Below are positions 45,207 through 53,889 of a DNA stretch of 64,000 nucleotides, one piece after another. The DNA comes from Leptospira sanjuanensis (GTDB taxonomy: Bacteria; Spirochaetota; Leptospiria; Leptospirales; Leptospiraceae). Each line of letters opens with the position of its first letter. Position 1 is the stretch's first letter. Both the position numbers and the translations under genes were made by a program. Below the pieces are notes generated by a model, which had not been told where the DNA came from, did no database searches, and saw only the letters and a list, made by a program, of their open reading frames with translations. Location: the NCBI RefSeq assembly GCF_022267375.1, contig NZ_JAIZBH010000001.1:3053501-3117500 (forward strand). The letters are read 5' to 3'.

Positions 45207-46484
45207 CAATATGACGCGAACGGAAACCTAACTCGCCAGCGCGACAACGCAAAAGATTTAACAAAAAGAATCAGCGTAGATTCTCAAGACAGAATCGTTC
45301 AAATCCAAGACGCAAACAACGCGATCCTCGGTTCGTATTGGTATGACGAAGGCGGATTTCGTGTTCGAAGATCAGCACTCGAACAAAAGAACAATCAATT
45401 TACAAACGTAGAAATTCTGTATCCGAGCAAGTTTTACGGACTCGAATACATCGAAAGCGAGAATTTAGTCACATCCGTAAACAACGTCTACTTGAACGGA
45501 GTTCGGATCGCCGCGTTGAACGAAGCGGGAGCGCTCGCCTACTTCCTCACAGACCAAGTCGATTCCGTTTCACACGTGTTAGACGACGAAGGAAAGACTC
45601 TTTCCAGAATGCAGTATCTTCCTTATGGAGATACCTTCGTTCACAAAGGCGACACAAACTTCGCTCCGAAATACAATTCGCAAGAGTTGGATTGGGAATC
45701 AGGGTTCTACTTTTACAACGCTCGTTACTACGATCCGGGGATCGCGAGATTTACCAGTGCGGATACGATCATCGACGGTGAGTCGGATACGCAGGGTTGG
45801 AACCGGTTCTCGTATGTGAAGGGGAATCCGATCGGGGCGAAGGATCCGACGGGGCATTGCACAAGTCCTATGTCAACTGTGCCTTGCAAAAGGCCGTTGG
45901 AAACAGGCCCACCCGCAGGTGCAGTTGGGGCAGGAAGATCCTCTTCAAATTCGAATGGTGGATATTCTGGGGGACTTGGAGCTGCGGCTACGGGGCTTTT
46001 AGCTAATTTATTAGGTTCAAATAAAGATAACCCAAGTCTTCCTGACAAACCGCGAAGTACATCTGTAACCCCTAATGATGCAAAGGAGATGGGGAAAGCT
46101 GGCCTTGATCCCCTTAATAAATCTGATATTAAGAATTTTCTTGGAAAAGGTAGCAAAAGTGGAGCGACACATGGAGGGAATTCTGGGATAAATAATAGAA
46201 AGGGCAATGTAGATATTGGTGAAAAAAGTTTCTTTGACGGTACGAAATATAGCAACAAAGTACTTGGACAGATGAAAAAAGGCGATAATCATGCCTTTCC
46301 TGAAAGTGTCAAAGCATTCGAAAAAGATGGGAAAATATCAAAAATTACAGGCGACGATGGCATTACGAGAGAGATGCTCAAAATACAAGGTGAATATGGT
46401 AGGAATAAAGGTAATTTTGAATTTATAAAAGAAAACGACGGAATAATCAACCATAGATTATTCCGTCCGAAATCTGGAGAATAA
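45096..46484 (+). CDS. Rhs cassette 6: RHS core piece with alternative toxin tail
   Basis: Open from ATG 45096 in J6 through the hairpin into rhs homology at 45207, so this is the only type-B cassette whose junction start is intact. The core carries a single-residue difference (QELDWES instead of QELDRES). DPTGH ends at 45857. The first 80 tail residues nearly equal those of the full-length gene (CTSPMSTVPCKRPLETGPP to GLDPLN), then the tail switches to a different domain: FFDGTKYSNKVLGQMKKGDNH, AFPESVKAFEKDG, ITGDDGITREMLKIQGEYG, KGNFEFIKENDGIINHRLF. I recall such tails on other polymorphic toxins but not their activity. Confidence 0.75.
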   Translation: MRGQVIATKAEHNSFRKSPNNLTEAESPVRAYAKETPQYDANGNLTRQRDNAKDLTKRISVDSQDRIVQIQDANNAILGSYWYDEGGFRVRRSALEQKNNQFTNVEILYPSKFYGLEYIESENLVTSVNNVYLNGVRIAALNEAGALAYFLTDQVDSVSHVLDDEGKTLSRMQYLPYGDTFVHKGDTNFAPKYNSQELDWESGFYFYNARYYDPGIARFTSADTIIDGESDTQGWNRFSYVKGNPIGAKDPTGHCTSPMSTVPCKRPLETGPPAGAVGAGRSSSNSNGGYSGGLGAAATGLLANLLGSNKDNPSLPDKPRSTSVTPNDAKEMGKAGLDPLNKSDIKNFLGKGSKSGATHGGNSGINNRKGNVDIGEKSFFDGTKYSNKVLGQMKKGDNHAFPESVKAFEKDGKISKITGDDGITREMLKIQGEYGRNKGNFEFIKENDGIINHRLFRPKSGE

Positions 46485-46485
46485 T

Positions 46486-46833
46486 GTGGATGATGGTTGG
46501 CCTCGTAAAATATATGAAGTCTTGAATATTGGAGTTCATTTATCTGATGCAGGAGTAAATAATTGGGCTCTTACTAAAGATCAAGCTTTAATGGCATTGG
46601 AGAAATTTTTAAAATTAGATATTCCTATTTTAGGTGGCGATGTCTATGAATACAAAAATGGAATTATTGAATCTAATTACAATAATTGGTATTGCGATCC
46701 CGATGAAAAAGAAACTAATTCTGAATATGTAATAAGAAGTATAGAAAAAGCGATTAAGTATATTCAAGAATACAAAGTAAATGAAAATTATAAAATATAT
46801 TTCGTTCTTATGCCTAACCCTCCAAAAAACTAA
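46486..46833 (+). CDS. Imm40-like putative immunity protein of cassette 6
   Basis: GTG 46486 is the only early in-frame initiator, two bases after the toxin stop. The 115-residue product has NNWALTKDQALMALEKFLKLDIPILGGDVYEYKNG, YNNWYCDPDEKE and a Tyr/Ile-rich end (IYFVLMPNPP). These segments match what I remember of immunity protein family Imm40. Cytoplasmic, AT-rich. Confidence 0.65.
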   Translation: MDDGWPRKIYEVLNIGVHLSDAGVNNWALTKDQALMALEKFLKLDIPILGGDVYEYKNGIIESNYNNWYCDPDEKETNSEYVIRSIEKAIKYIQEYKVNENYKIYFVLMPNPPKN

Positions 46834-46869
46834 AATGGGATATCACTCAAACAGCGGCAAAATGTACAA

Positions 46870-48048
46870 TGACAGTATTCCCCTTACACTTCTTCTGAAA
46901 GAAATTTCCTAATTTTCTAAAATTGTATCCTCGTCCTGCTTGAATTTGATTCCTTCGATGAAAACTTGAGATGGAGTTCTTCCGTTCATGTTTCTTCCCT
47001 GATGAGCTCGTTTGTAATTGTATTCCTCAAAGAAGATTTCCAAATCGATTTGCATTTCGTCAATGGACTCGTAGAATTTAGTTCTTCCTGCAATTCTAAA
47101 ATGCTCATCGAGTAATGTTCTGTGAAGACGCTCGACGTATCCATTGCTTTGAGGTCTTCGGACCTTTGTAGTTCGATGTTCGATGTCTTCTAATTGAAGA
47201 AATAATTCGAAAGGATGTTGATCTTCTCTTCCACAATACTCACGACCATTATCGGTAAGAAGGGTTTGAACTTTAATATTATGTTTTTCAAAGAATGGAA
47301 GAACATCGTTATTGAGAGTTTGGACGGCAGTGACAGGAATCTTTGTGTTGAAAAGTCTTCCCCAAGCAAATCGACTGTGACAATCGATAACGGTTTGTAA
47401 ATAGACTCTCCCAACACCTTTTAAGGAACCCACCATGAATGTATCCATGGAAACTAATTCTCCGGTAGAATCGGCTTGTATGTGCCTTTCTCTGTATTCT
47501 GGATCGAATCTTTCGAGGAGCTTGATCTGCTCCTCGCTGAGAGGTATGATTTGATCTTTATGATGTTCTTCGAGTCTCAGAAGTCTTTGATGTTTGGTTA
47601 CGAGTTTATTTCTCGCCCAGACTCCTCTAACGCCTCCGGAGCTCACTTTGATTCCCTTGAGACTGAGTTGTTGTGCGACTTTTAAACACCCATGGGTAGG
47701 ACGAAGTAGAGAATATTCTAAGACTTCTTTTTCGATTTCTTCACTGACTCGGTTAGGGTGAGGGCCAGTTGCTCCTGGGATTCTATCTAAGAGTCCTTCT
47801 GCTCCGTATGTTTGGAAGTTTCTTCTAATCTCATAGAACTGCTGACGGGAATATCCTATGATCTTACAAGCTTTGCTTACATTTTCTAATTCGTTAGCAA
47901 GCTCTAATAAATTTAGCTTCCTTCTTTTTGCTTTTTCTACTGCATTGGTGTTGGTGGTCATCGGTTTCTCCTGAGTTTAAATAATTTGTGGTAAAATCAT
48001 TTTTTCTTTCAGAAGAAGCCGGGACCACTGATTTTTACCCGACTGTCA
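46870..48048 (-). mobile_element. IS481-like insertion sequence
   Basis: Ends read inward are TGACAGTATTCCCC (from 46870) and TGACAGTCGGGTAA (from 48048), and a second shared block CTTCTTCTGAAAGAA lies inside each end at different distance. The 1179-bp element holds one minus-strand transposase gene. No target duplication was evident. It sits between the last immunity gene and the terminal junction J7. Confidence 0.75.
46909..47961 (-). CDS. IS481-like DDE transposase
   Basis: The 350-residue protein begins with a helix-turn-helix (NVSKACKIIGYSRQQFYEIRR, then YGAEGLLDRIPG) and has an rve integrase core: first Asp in GELVSMDTFMVG, second in TLLTDNGREYCG, Glu in NGYVERLHRTLLDEHF, and the typical end YNYKRAHQGRNMNGRTPSQVF. 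Single-gene architecture and motifs fit IS481. Reading frame intact. Confidence 0.9.
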   Translation of the reverse strand: MTTNTNAVEKAKRRKLNLLELANELENVSKACKIIGYSRQQFYEIRRNFQTYGAEGLLDRIPGATGPHPNRVSEEIEKEVLEYSLLRPTHGCLKVAQQLSLKGIKVSSGGVRGVWARNKLVTKHQRLLRLEEHHKDQIIPLSEEQIKLLERFDPEYRERHIQADSTGELVSMDTFMVGSLKGVGRVYLQTVIDCHSRFAWGRLFNTKIPVTAVQTLNNDVLPFFEKHNIKVQTLLTDNGREYCGREDQHPFELFLQLEDIEHRTTKVRRPQSNGYVERLHRTLLDEHFRIAGRTKFYESIDEMQIDLEIFFEEYNYKRAHQGRNMNGRTPSQVFIEGIKFKQDEDTILEN

Positions 48049-48281
48049 GGTGAATACTATCACTACACAGGCAAAACTTTTCTCTACGAAGCGGCAGGGA
48101 TCGCAGCGGAAATACTGCAATGCAACATGCGCTTAAGAAGATCATAATATGTACGATATTACTCCATGTTGCTTTGCAGATTGAAGCGGAGAGCCCGGTT
48201 TCGGAGAAACGCGACAAAAAGAACGAAATAGTGTACAATCAAACCCTAAACGACAAAACGACATTTCTCCGAAAGCCGCCC
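48049..48281 (+). repeat. Terminal junction J7 with a different hairpin stem
   Basis: Resembles J1: AAAACTTTTCTCTAC, GCGGCAGGGATCGCAGCGG, then arms CTGCAATGCAACATG (48115-48129) and CATGTTGCTTTGCAG (48165-48179; one mismatch) around a 35-base loop, then GAAGCGGAGAGCCCGG and the second inverted pair GGTTTCGGAGAAA / TTTCTCCGAAAGCC. The stem sequence is unrelated to those of J1-J6. Confidence 0.7.
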
Positions 48282-48308
48282 CGAAACTAAATACGGTTCA
48301 CTCGGACG
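48282..48308 (+). pseudogene. Short rhs remnant at the right edge of the array
   Basis: About 27 bases (GAAACTAAATAC followed by CTCGGACGC) match the rhs segment coding ETKYDLLGR at 27370-27396 in 23 of 27 positions, immediately after J7. It marks the former start of a seventh cassette, now deleted. Confidence 0.5.
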
Positions 48309-48382
48309 CATAAGCTGCAATAGCCAATCCATCCGTCCAAATTCCTTGACTTCCCCACCCGTTTCCTTACAACCATCCTACC

Positions 48383-49423
48383 GTGAAAAAATATCTCCCC
48401 GCCCTCATCCTCACAATCGCGTTTTTCTTCATATTGAGAGAAGGCTCCAATCTCCTCTATAAATCCAAAGAAGAAGTTCGAGTCTATAACACGGGACTTT
48501 ACTTTCTCACAAAGACGGACCTTTCCCCAAAACACCAATCGGATTCTTTTTTATTTCCTTACGTTTTATACAAACTCGATACCGACTTATCGCCCGAGAA
48601 TTTTTCACGTCTTTGTTCAACCATCTGGATTCTTGCCGGTCTTTTGTTAGTTGCTTACTATACGGTTCGATTCGGACTTTGGGCGGGAACCTTTATCGGA
48701 TTTTTTATTTTACTTTCTCCGATTGTGCTGATTCAAAAAACATGGATCGGGTTTCCGGATCATCTTACATTTTTCTTTTCTTCGGCAACGGTCATACTAT
48801 TGGATTCGATTCTAAAAAAACGAATGTGGATTTTATCCCTCGTTCCCGTTTTGTTTTTAGGAGCTTGGAATCATTTTTATCAGTTCTCTGTGATCGTATT
48901 GTTATTGATTCTAGTTCAAACGATTCAGGAAAAGAAATTCGACGTTCCTCTGGTTGTTACGATCGGCGGGACTCTTTTGATTGCGCGAATTCTTTCGATT
49001 CTCCTTTTTCAATGGAAAGGAATCGTTCACGAAGATTCCCGTCTTACAACGATAACGGAAGTCCCGTTTTCCAAATGGATCGAGATCAATACGATCGTTC
49101 CTCATCTTGCGCTTTTTTCCTTTTTCAACGGGAACATTGTCCTATTAGCAGAAAGACTTTTTAAACGGAAATACTTGATTTTGATTCCGACAAGCGTAGC
49201 CGCGCTTGTAACATTTTTTACTTACGATACCACGCGGGTGTTCGTTCATCTTTTTTATCCTTCTTGGTTCTTTCTCTGGTTGTATTTTTTCCGAACGGAA
49301 CCGGAAGAATTTAAGAATCGAAAGACGGCTTACTTCGTATTGCTTGCCCTTTCCTGTACAATTCTCGTCGCAATTCCGCGCTTCTTTATCGAGGCGGGAG
49401 GAATCAATTATCTGCTGCCTTGA
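48383..49423 (+). CDS. Polytopic membrane protein, 346 aa
   Basis: Starts at GTG 48383. It has about nine hydrophobic segments (for example ALILTIAFFFILREGSN, IWILAGLLLVAYYTV, TFIGFFILLSPIVLI, FSVIVLLLILVQTI, AYFVLLALSCTILVA) and an extracytoplasmic-looking early loop (TGLYFLTKTDLSPKHQSDSFLFPYVLY). The layout resembles GT-C glycosyltransferase-like or DUF2029-type membrane proteins, but no catalytic DD/DE motif is convincing. Function unknown. First core gene to the right of the toxin array. Confidence 0.6.
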   Translation: MKKYLPALILTIAFFFILREGSNLLYKSKEEVRVYNTGLYFLTKTDLSPKHQSDSFLFPYVLYKLDTDLSPENFSRLCSTIWILAGLLLVAYYTVRFGLWAGTFIGFFILLSPIVLIQKTWIGFPDHLTFFFSSATVILLDSILKKRMWILSLVPVLFLGAWNHFYQFSVIVLLLILVQTIQEKKFDVPLVVTIGGTLLIARILSILLFQWKGIVHEDSRLTTITEVPFSKWIEINTIVPHLALFSFFNGNIVLLAERLFKRKYLILIPTSVAALVTFFTYDTTRVFVHLFYPSWFFLWLYFFRTEPEEFKNRKTAYFVLLALSCTILVAIPRFFIEAGGINYLLP

Positions 49424-49669
49424 TTATTTTTTACGGAAAGAACATCGGGACCAATATGCCATTCGATTCTCTTTAAAACCCGCTGAAGCGGCAACATCCG
49501 CCGTACGTTTCAGGTTTCAACTCGAACCGTTCATTCCTTTTCGATTCTGCGTCATTCGCCATCTCGATTTCCAAATTTTTTCATTTATTTTTTAAATCTC
49601 ATGACTTTTGTGTAAGCGGAGTCGGATATGACAAATTAACTAAATACCATAGCACTTTGGAGTTTTTCG

Positions 49670-52600
49670 ATGCGTAGATTGATTTTTTTCATTTTTTGCA
49701 TTCAATTGTTTGTTAGCTGTTCCAACGGTTTTCTTTCTCATTTTTCCGATAAAAATCAAAATACATTTCCGCTTCCGATTCTTGTCAGCGGAATTCCAAA
49801 GGTGATTCTCCCTCAGGAAATCCCTTCGGAATCGCTTCGAATTCAAGAAAATTCTTCCGTTCCGCAACTTTTGGGAAAATCCCAAGTCCCGATCGGTAAG
49901 ATTTACGACATCCATCTCGAACTCACCGATAAAAAGGACGGTAAAAAACTATCGTATCAGAGTTTATATTTTTCCAAACCGGTTCGGCTCGAATTTCCGG
50001 TCGATTTGCAAGCATTAGAGGCTAAGGGTTTTACCAAAGAATTCTACGTTTGGTATAGGGATTTTACCGATCAGAAATGGAAAATTCTGCAAAAAGGAGC
50101 GTTAGACGAAATCTCATCTTCGGTTTCGGTTGAAACGAGACATTTCACACCCTTTCTTCTGACGGCTCTGCCCGTTCTACCCGATACGGGTATTGCCGGC
50201 GCCCCTGCTTGTTTTACGAACGAATCCGCTTCTTGGAATCCTCAAGGAATTTTGGACGACGCTTCGACATCGCGCGCAAAGTTCGGAACCATTGGAGAAG
50301 GGTATCAATACTTGCAGGATCGTCCCTATTTCGTTAAGGTCAATGAAGGCGCGTTTCGCGAATTGGGATTGGAACTGTCCCTTCTTTTTCCAACGTGTCA
50401 AGGCGGTGCGGGAACCTGCGGGAACTCTTTGCTTCACACTGACTCCAATACTTCGGAATATCTTTCATTCAACGCGGTGAAGGATATCGACGTATATGTA
50501 ATGTATGATTCGAGAGGAGCCGCTCTTCCGGCGGATTCTTCGCAGGACGCGGATTGGCTGCAAAGTGATTTCACTCTTTTAAGCGGTAAATATATTTATA
50601 CTACCGATCCGGGTTTGGATCCGTCGCAAACACCGGGAGCATCCGGTTATAAAATTTATAAGCGAAGTTACACGCAGGGATCGCGCGTAGTCTTGGGTGG
50701 AAACAAAAAAGGGACTTCGGCTTCCGGCATATCTTCGAATTATTGGGTTCTCGTAAAACCCGCAAACACCGAAGGAAGCGTATTGCCTTCGTCCACGTTA
50801 TGTGCTTCCGGTCCGGATCCGAACTTTCCGCAACCGGTAGTCGGCTCCGTTTATCCGGGAGCGGACAAGGCGCTTTTGTATCTATTCTATCCGGATACGA
50901 ATTCGCCAAAACAAATTGTGATTCGAAGAAGCGAGATCGCACCTCCGATGTCGCCTGCGTTGGGAGAACCGCCTTCCGGTACGGAGGTCACTCCTTATTC
51001 CTTCATCGACACGGGATTAGTTCAGGGTCATACATACTATTATTCCGTTTTTGCGCTTAACAAAGACGGGTATTACAACTCAATAACGATCGGTATGGTT
51101 ACCACGGGGCAAGACTCGGACGGCGACGGTCTTACCGACGATTTTGAAATCAACTTTAACGTAGGAAATCTTTTCGAAAATCCTGCGGCGTTTTATCGAA
51201 CCGACGAAATGAACCCGGATACGGACGGAGACGGAACCGCCGACATGCAAGAACTTGCAAATGGAACCGACCCGACAAAACCGGATACGATTCCTCCTAC
51301 TTTTCAATTCAGACCTCTTGCCAACAACGCAAGTTCGGGTTATTTAGATTATCAAGTTCAAGTGGATGATGCTTCCGGTTCCGAAAGATATTGCTTTTTA
51401 CGGCAATTCAACCCCGGAATGACTGAAGAAGAGTTTCTAAAAAAACCTTTCGGCGTCTTTCATTCTTTGAATCGTCCTTTGATGAGCGACGGCTGGAGAG
51501 CATGTTTTCCAAATTATGGAACTTTCGAATTGGGAAAATCCGGTTCCAACCTTCCGGATAGATTTGCGGTTTGGGGAAGAGATGACGCGGGAAATATAAC
51601 GGGACCTTCCGTTTTTGAATTCAAAATGTGGGAATCGAAAAAAACAAAGACGATTTCCGGCAATGCTTTCTCATATGCTTCCAATAATCCGGTTCATCAG
51701 ATGAAAGCGATTCGATCGATCAAAACGAATCCGGATTGGAACAACGGAAAATTGACTAGTAACTATTACCCCATCTTTCCGGGAAGCGATGTGGATTTAA
51801 GCGGATCTACCCACATTCTTCTAACGGAACAAGGAGAATTGGAATCAAGCATAACTCGAATTCCGAGCTTTCTCAGCCTCTCCAAAAACAAAGCGACATT
51901 CTATTCCCAACAAGGATCTACCCTCGGCGTTACAAAGGTCAACGAAGTGGGGATCGAATATTCTCCTTCGCCCAGCGGGCCAAAACCGGTAGTGTTCCCG
52001 ATCAAAATTGGAACGGATCAAGCGATGGGAGCGGTTTCCTTTAACGGAAGCAAAACTCAAAGTAACGTTTTTAAAACTTCTACGGGGGTTTTAACAAAAG
52101 ACACCGCGACATTTGATTCTTTAGCTACGGGTGTCTTTCCTTCCGCGATTCTCCCCTTTGATTACGGGCAAAGTTTAGGAATCGTGGTCGGAACCGCATT
52201 GGAAACCTTTCTGTTGGATAGTTATTCGAACGCATTGTATAAACATGTGACCAGCGCTACGACGAATTCGGATTTAAGCGGCGCGATTGCAAGTTCCTTC
52301 TTAAGCCGGTATAACCCGCAGGGAGAAGCAGAGGTTTTTGCAACGCTTTCCGTTTCCACTTCCACTTCCGTAAGAATTTTCTATCGAAAATCGGGAAGAA
52401 AAGAACTCAATTCGTTTTTATTGACGGGGATTCCGGCCACGTTCGTCGGAAAGGATCTTAAATTTTATTCGTACTTAAATTGGTCGGGTCAGCCGGAGTA
52501 TCGTCTTTCAATTTTCGGGAGAAACAATCCGACAAGCCCTTTGACCAGGCTGCTTAATTTTAAGATCGACATGACGTCCGGAATTCCCGTCGCAACATTC

Positions 52601-53572
52601 AACAATGCATCCGATTTAACTTACGGAGAATATCAATCGATCGAGATCGATTCTTCAGGACGTTATCTTTTTGGAAAGATGAACGGAAATTCGAGTGTGA
52701 ATCTTTTTATTAACGGCGACGACGGTCCTATTTACTTAGGAAACGCATTCAATTCGAGCCCATCATTCGATTTACAACTTTCGATCGCAAAATCGGAGGA
52801 AAAAGGAATCGGAAATGTGGGCGGCTATTCCAAAATCCGCGTTTTGGATAGTTTAGGATATATTGATTATCTAAAATACGGATTTTTCCCCGCAAACTCG
52901 GACTTGATTTTCCGACACAATTACTACGACTCGGACGGGAACGATTGTGTTGCCGGTTCTCCAATTGCCGGAATCTCGAACGTAACCGCTGCTGCGACCG
53001 GGAATTACGGAATTCCCCCTCAACCTTTGGCGATCACTTCCGATACGACGATTACGAACGCTCAAAAACTCAAGGCGCCGAGTAGCGCGGCGACTCTGAT
53101 TCTCGAATCGAGTTTCACGCAAGGTTCGGCTCCCTGTAGAGGGACTTTGATCGCTCGTGATTCTGTGGAAATTCCGGTAAGAAAAAAAGAAACGATGCAG
53201 ATCTCCTTTACTTACAACGACACAACGTTAAACCCGAATAACGTTCCGAATAACTTAAAGCCGACGCCGGAACCTGCTGCGGTCAAAAACGCCGAATTTA
53301 AGGTGTGGGAGCAGATTCTCAAGAAAGGACCGACACAGTTAGGAACTTACATTCAAAAAAGGATCTTTATATTTGGCGCAGCGGTGGTCATCGTGGACGA
53401 GGCAAACCCTTGTATCATTCACGGAGTAACGATAGAAACGGGAAGATCCTATTGTAATAATTACTTTGGCGGTTACCCGCTCTTTGTGGAGAATTTCTAC
53501 CGAAGCGTCGATCAGTATTTGATTTCGGGAAAATATATCTATTCCGGCGATAAATTGATCCCCGCTCCGTAA
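49670..53572 (+). CDS. Large lipoprotein with calcium-loop repeats, 1300 aa
   Basis: The N-terminus MRRLIFFIFCIQLFVSCSNG is a lipoprotein signal with Cys at residue 17. Residues 20-175 are a beta-rich domain, residues about 390-480 are fibronectin-III-like (YSFIDTGLVQGHTYYYSVFALNKDG), followed by thrombospondin-3/dockerin-like Asp loops (QDSDGDGLTDDFE, NPDTDGDGTADMQELANGTDP). The remaining 750 residues are long, Ser/Gly/Asn-rich, with propeller-like strands. Probably displayed on the outer membrane. Similar in style to the lipoprotein at 17389, though no clear sequence identity is visible. A hairpin follows. Confidence 0.75.
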   Translation: MRRLIFFIFCIQLFVSCSNGFLSHFSDKNQNTFPLPILVSGIPKVILPQEIPSESLRIQENSSVPQLLGKSQVPIGKIYDIHLELTDKKDGKKLSYQSLYFSKPVRLEFPVDLQALEAKGFTKEFYVWYRDFTDQKWKILQKGALDEISSSVSVETRHFTPFLLTALPVLPDTGIAGAPACFTNESASWNPQGILDDASTSRAKFGTIGEGYQYLQDRPYFVKVNEGAFRELGLELSLLFPTCQGGAGTCGNSLLHTDSNTSEYLSFNAVKDIDVYVMYDSRGAALPADSSQDADWLQSDFTLLSGKYIYTTDPGLDPSQTPGASGYKIYKRSYTQGSRVVLGGNKKGTSASGISSNYWVLVKPANTEGSVLPSSTLCASGPDPNFPQPVVGSVYPGADKALLYLFYPDTNSPKQIVIRRSEIAPPMSPALGEPPSGTEVTPYSFIDTGLVQGHTYYYSVFALNKDGYYNSITIGMVTTGQDSDGDGLTDDFEINFNVGNLFENPAAFYRTDEMNPDTDGDGTADMQELANGTDPTKPDTIPPTFQFRPLANNASSGYLDYQVQVDDASGSERYCFLRQFNPGMTEEEFLKKPFGVFHSLNRPLMSDGWRACFPNYGTFELGKSGSNLPDRFAVWGRDDAGNITGPSVFEFKMWESKKTKTISGNAFSYASNNPVHQMKAIRSIKTNPDWNNGKLTSNYYPIFPGSDVDLSGSTHILLTEQGELESSITRIPSFLSLSKNKATFYSQQGSTLGVTKVNEVGIEYSPSPSGPKPVVFPIKIGTDQAMGAVSFNGSKTQSNVFKTSTGVLTKDTATFDSLATGVFPSAILPFDYGQSLGIVVGTALETFLLDSYSNALYKHVTSATTNSDLSGAIASSFLSRYNPQGEAEVFATLSVSTSTSVRIFYRKSGRKELNSFLLTGIPATFVGKDLKFYSYLNWSGQPEYRLSIFGRNNPTSPLTRLLNFKIDMTSGIPVATFNNASDLTYGEYQSIEIDSSGRYLFGKMNGNSSVNLFINGDDGPIYLGNAFNSSPSFDLQLSIAKSEEKGIGNVGGYSKIRVLDSLGYIDYLKYGFFPANSDLIFRHNYYDSDGNDCVAGSPIAGISNVTAAATGNYGIPPQPLAITSDTTITNAQKLKAPSSAATLILESSFTQGSAPCRGTLIARDSVEIPVRKKETMQISFTYNDTTLNPNNVPNNLKPTPEPAAVKNAEFKVWEQILKKGPTQLGTYIQKRIFIFGAAVVIVDEANPCIIHGVTIETGRSYCNNYFGGYPLFVENFYRSVDQYLISGKYIYSGDKLIPAP

Positions 53573-53583
53573 GAGAGATCCGA

Positions 53584-53623
53584 AAATCTCAGGCTAAATA
53601 CGAATCGGATTTGCCTGAGATTT
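53584..53623 (+). terminator. Hairpin after the 1300-aa lipoprotein gene
   Basis: Perfect 11-bp arms AAATCTCAGGC (53584-53594) and GCCTGAGATTT (53613-53623) with an 18-base loop, 12 bases beyond the stop. No U tract follows, so terminator role is inferred from position. Confidence 0.5.
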
Positions 53624-53879
53624 GATCCCGCATCGCATCATTGCAGTTAGTTTCGAGAATGTGATTTCTTTTCTTAGAATCCAAAAACAAAAGCGATTCT
53701 CCGCCCCAGCATCTCTTGGTTTATATAATTGTAAGTAGGCAATTCCTCAATTATAAATCATGGAGAATAATCCTTCCGATTTGCGTATCTTCTTTTAACG
53801 ATTTGTTTCTTTGAAAGGAAATTCGAATCTTGAACCTTGCGGCTCAAGAGAATTCAAGAAAAACCTATCGTAAATTTGT

Positions 53880-53885
53880 AGGAGG
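53880..53885 (+). promoter_or_regulatory. Shine-Dalgarno fixing the 53890 start
   Basis: AGGAGG four bases upstream of ATG 53890. The frame is open further upstream to TTG 53830, but only 53890 combines this motif with a signal peptide. Confidence 0.75.
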
Positions 53886-53889
53886 ATCA

